5,276 bases of DNA from Clostridia bacterium. GTDB lineage: Bacteria; Bacillota; Clostridia; Oscillospirales; Butyricicoccaceae. Below, piece by piece: positions 3,633-5,276 of the stretch (its first letter is position 1; each line of letters opens with the position of its first letter). The stretch lies in NCBI GenBank assembly GCA_017560175.1, contig JAFYOK010000170.1, positions 1-5,276 of the forward strand, read 5' to 3'. The translations under genes were made by a program, and so were the position numbers. The notes under the pieces were generated by a model. The model was given only the letters and a program-made list of their open reading frames with translations. It was not told the origin of the DNA and did not search any database.

Positions 3633-5276
3633 TTATTCCTTAACCCCCCTTTCGTACTTGCGCCTCAGACTGAGTCCGTATACAAGCGGAGCCGCCACAA
3701 GGGGGACGCCGCAAAGTATATAGGGGAGGATGCCAAGGCCGCCCGTAGCAGGCAGCTCAGTGGCATTGGTCCAGCGGTACTGGTTGGTGACGGTGGTCTC
3801 GTAGGTAGGGATCGTGCCGTTCACCGTCGAGATGGAGCCGTAGATGGGGATCCAGTCGTCATTGTCCCAACTCTCTTCCACTGTATAAATGATGGGCTTG
3901 CCGTTTTCATCATAGTAGGGCAGGCCGCGGAAGGTAGCTGTCCAGTTGGTTTTCAGGCTGACCGTTTCGGTGCGGCCTGTGTCCTTATTGTTGGCCAGCA
4001 GACGGAAGGTGACCTGCGCCTGCTCATAACGGGAGACCTTACCCGAAGGATCGTCCCAGTATTTGACCACCTTGAGGGCGGTCTCGGAACTCAGCGGTGT
4101 ATTGGTGATCTGATAGCCATAGCCGCTCAGTGCAACGCTGGTGGTGGTTTCTTTTTTCTGCTCCGCCACGAAATAGATGTGATTGCTGTTGCTGGATGCA
4201 CTTGCATAGCTGCTGCTGTTGAGCTCCGACAGATAATAGGTCGTCGAACCGCCCCAACCGGAAGAAACCGTATAGCCCAGACGGAACCTGCCATCAGAAG
4301 TCGTCTGCTTGAGGTTCTGGTTGGTGGAACTGCCCGTGGTCAGGTAATAATATCGAGTGCTGCCCGAACTGTAATAGGTCAGGCTCTGCCCTGCTCCGTT
4401 GGTCAGCTTGACATTGCTATCACTGACAGTAGCGGTCCACAGCGCCAGCGGCGATGTCTTGGCCGCAGCCTCGTCCACCCAGCAGAGGGTCTGCTTATCG
4501 GCCGAAACCGCCGAGAGATACTGGCTGCCGTTACGGAGCAGATAGCTCTGGCCGTGGGTCAGCTTGTCGGAGTCGCCCCAGGTGGTTTCGGTATATTCAC
4601 CGTTTTTCAGTTTGATCACCGAAGCTGTATAGCCGGAAATATAGGCCTCTGATACGCTGTACTTGACGGTCTCTTCGCTTTCGGTCAGTCCATCTTCGCC
4701 CAACACATAGAGGGGCAGGTTGGTCCAGGTGTATTCCCAATCATTCTCCCTGCTGAGGGTGATCTCTCGGAGCCTGCGCACCGTACCGTCGGGATCGGTG
4801 ACATTGAGGTAGACCGTAACGCCATCGTAGGTATGGTCTTCCCTGTCATTCCAGATCTTCTGTACATAGACCGACGTGGTATGCTCGACCCAGTTTCGCG
4901 CATTGGTGATGTTGACGTAAGCCGTCTGGCTGCCCTCATCTATACGGAAACCATGGACTGTGAAGCCGTGAGAAACAGGGGGATCAGCGCCGGGTTCTTC
5001 CAGGATGGTGGCGCTGTAGGAGTTGAGGCCGTTCTTATCCAGCGTCAGGCGGATAATGCCATTGGTCAGCGCATATTGCAGCGACTCGGGCAGATTCTCC
5101 CAGCCTTTGGGGGTGGGCGGGCCGACCTCCTTAATGTAATAGGTTTTGGCCGGGTCGAGACCCCATACACGGAGGGTGCCGTCCCTGCCGATGGTGAAGA
5201 TGTTGGTCTTATTGCCTTCGGGGTCTGCCTTATAGGCTTCGCGGCTGGGCCACAGTCTGCACGCTTCGGTGCAGGC
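3633..5276 (-). CDS. Large LPATG-anchored Cna_B/SpaA-domain surface protein, probable tip or minor pilin (5' end beyond window)
   Basis: The frame is open from base 5276 to the TAA at 3633, giving the last 547 residues; start and signal peptide lie outside. Residues here count from the window edge. About 1-127 is the end of a SpaA/prealbumin-like region with the E-box WGLDPAKTYYIKE (Glu50) and ITNA (Asn125). A Cna_B domain starts at about 134 (VYVQKIWND, Lys140) and reaches YSVSEAY (Glu210). About 226-380 is a Ser/Tyr/Gly-rich insert. The closing Cna_B strand GYGYQITNT (Asn392) follows. A second Cna_B domain covers about 401-498: VVKYWDD (Lys405), YTVEE (Glu468), VTNQ (Asn498). The end is LPATG (508-512), a hydrophobic segment and RRKYERGVKE. 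Relatives of this domain style are long pilus-tip adhesins; adhesion and tip position are inferred. The GTG at 4781 is not a start because homologous domain sequence runs through it. It is first in the visible operon, 78 bp before the pilin. Confidence 0.9.
   Translation of the reverse strand, partial: ACTEACRLWPSREAYKADPEGNKTNIFTIGRDGTLRVWGLDPAKTYYIKEVGPPTPKGWENLPESLQYALTNGIIRLTLDKNGLNSYSATILEEPGADPPVSHGFTVHGFRIDEGSQTAYVNITNARNWVEHTTSVYVQKIWNDREDHTYDGVTVYLNVTDPDGTVRRLREITLSRENDWEYTWTNLPLYVLGEDGLTESEETVKYSVSEAYISGYTASVIKLKNGEYTETTWGDSDKLTHGQSYLLRNGSQYLSAVSADKQTLCWVDEAAAKTSPLALWTATVSDSNVKLTNGAGQSLTYYSSGSTRYYYLTTGSSTNQNLKQTTSDGRFRLGYTVSSGWGGSTTYYLSELNSSSYASASSNSNHIYFVAEQKKETTTSVALSGYGYQITNTPLSSETALKVVKYWDDPSGKVSRYEQAQVTFRLLANNKDTGRTETVSLKTNWTATFRGLPYYDENGKPIIYTVEESWDNDDWIPIYGSISTVNGTIPTYETTVTNQYRWTNATELPATGGLGILPYILCGVPLVAAPLVYGLSLRRKYERGVKE
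4137..4601 (-). other. Insert domain inside a Cna_B domain, beta-trefoil-like
   Basis: This is about residues 226-380 of the partial surface protein. It interrupts a Cna_B fold between its Glu strand and its final Asn strand. The insert repeats a loose pattern of hydrophobic strand, Asn/Gly turn and Tyr-Leu: SYLLRNGSQYLS, VKLTNGAGQSLTYYSS, YYYLTTGSS, TYYLSELNSSSY. LALWTATVSDSNVKLTNG resembles the QxW-containing repeat of ricin-type beta-trefoils, with the Gln replaced. A sugar- or surface-binding module is plausible but not shown; the boundaries are approximate. Confidence 0.5.

Noticed and set aside
1782..4652. A 956-codon plus-strand open frame antisense to both the pilin and the large surface protein
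   Set aside because: Its codons are in exact register with those of both minus-strand genes, so it stays open merely because those genes avoid TTA, CTA and TCA codons. Its product is a Gly/Val/Asp/Cys-rich string with no recognisable domain, and the minus-strand genes have clear signals and motifs.

Overview
The window is one end of a sortase-assembled (SpaA-type) pilus locus. All genes are on the minus strand. Signal peptides, LPxTG sorting signals and a two-membrane-segment class C sortase indicate a Gram-positive (Firmicutes-type) host. The moderately GC-rich sequence, the wording of the tip-protein domains and the style of the intergenic repeats suggest a gut clostridium of the Ruminococcaceae/Oscillospiraceae kind. 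That placement is inference from recognition, not a search.

In transcription order (high to low coordinates): (1) the C-terminal 547 residues of a large LPATG-anchored surface protein, probably the tip or minor pilin/adhesin, whose 5' end lies beyond base 5276; (2) a 78-bp gap with a hairpin and a strong ribosome binding site; (3) a complete 640-residue LPSTG major (backbone) pilin; (4) a 358-bp non-coding stretch made almost entirely of stem-loops and dispersed repeats; (5) a class C sortase (289 residues from the preferred start); (6) a long-stem intrinsic terminator; (7) more dispersed repeats to base 1. No other protein-coding gene is supported.

The three proteins form one machine. The sortase would cut the LPxTG signals, join backbone subunits through a pilin-motif lysine and add the large protein to the fibre. 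Both pilins show the Lys/Glu-or-Asp/Asn arrangement expected for self-formed intramolecular isopeptide bonds.

The most interesting signals are: a Cna_B domain in the tip protein apparently split by an insert of about 155 residues that looks beta-trefoil-like; a repeat of about 150 bp present as near-identical direct copies on both sides of the sortase gene, so that recombination would remove exactly the sortase; and three copies of a small intergenic module whose hairpin stems differ in sequence but keep their pairing. The pilin motif and the sortase lid motif are both non-canonical. I see no evidence of a wholly new system; this is a recognisable pilus locus with unusual details.
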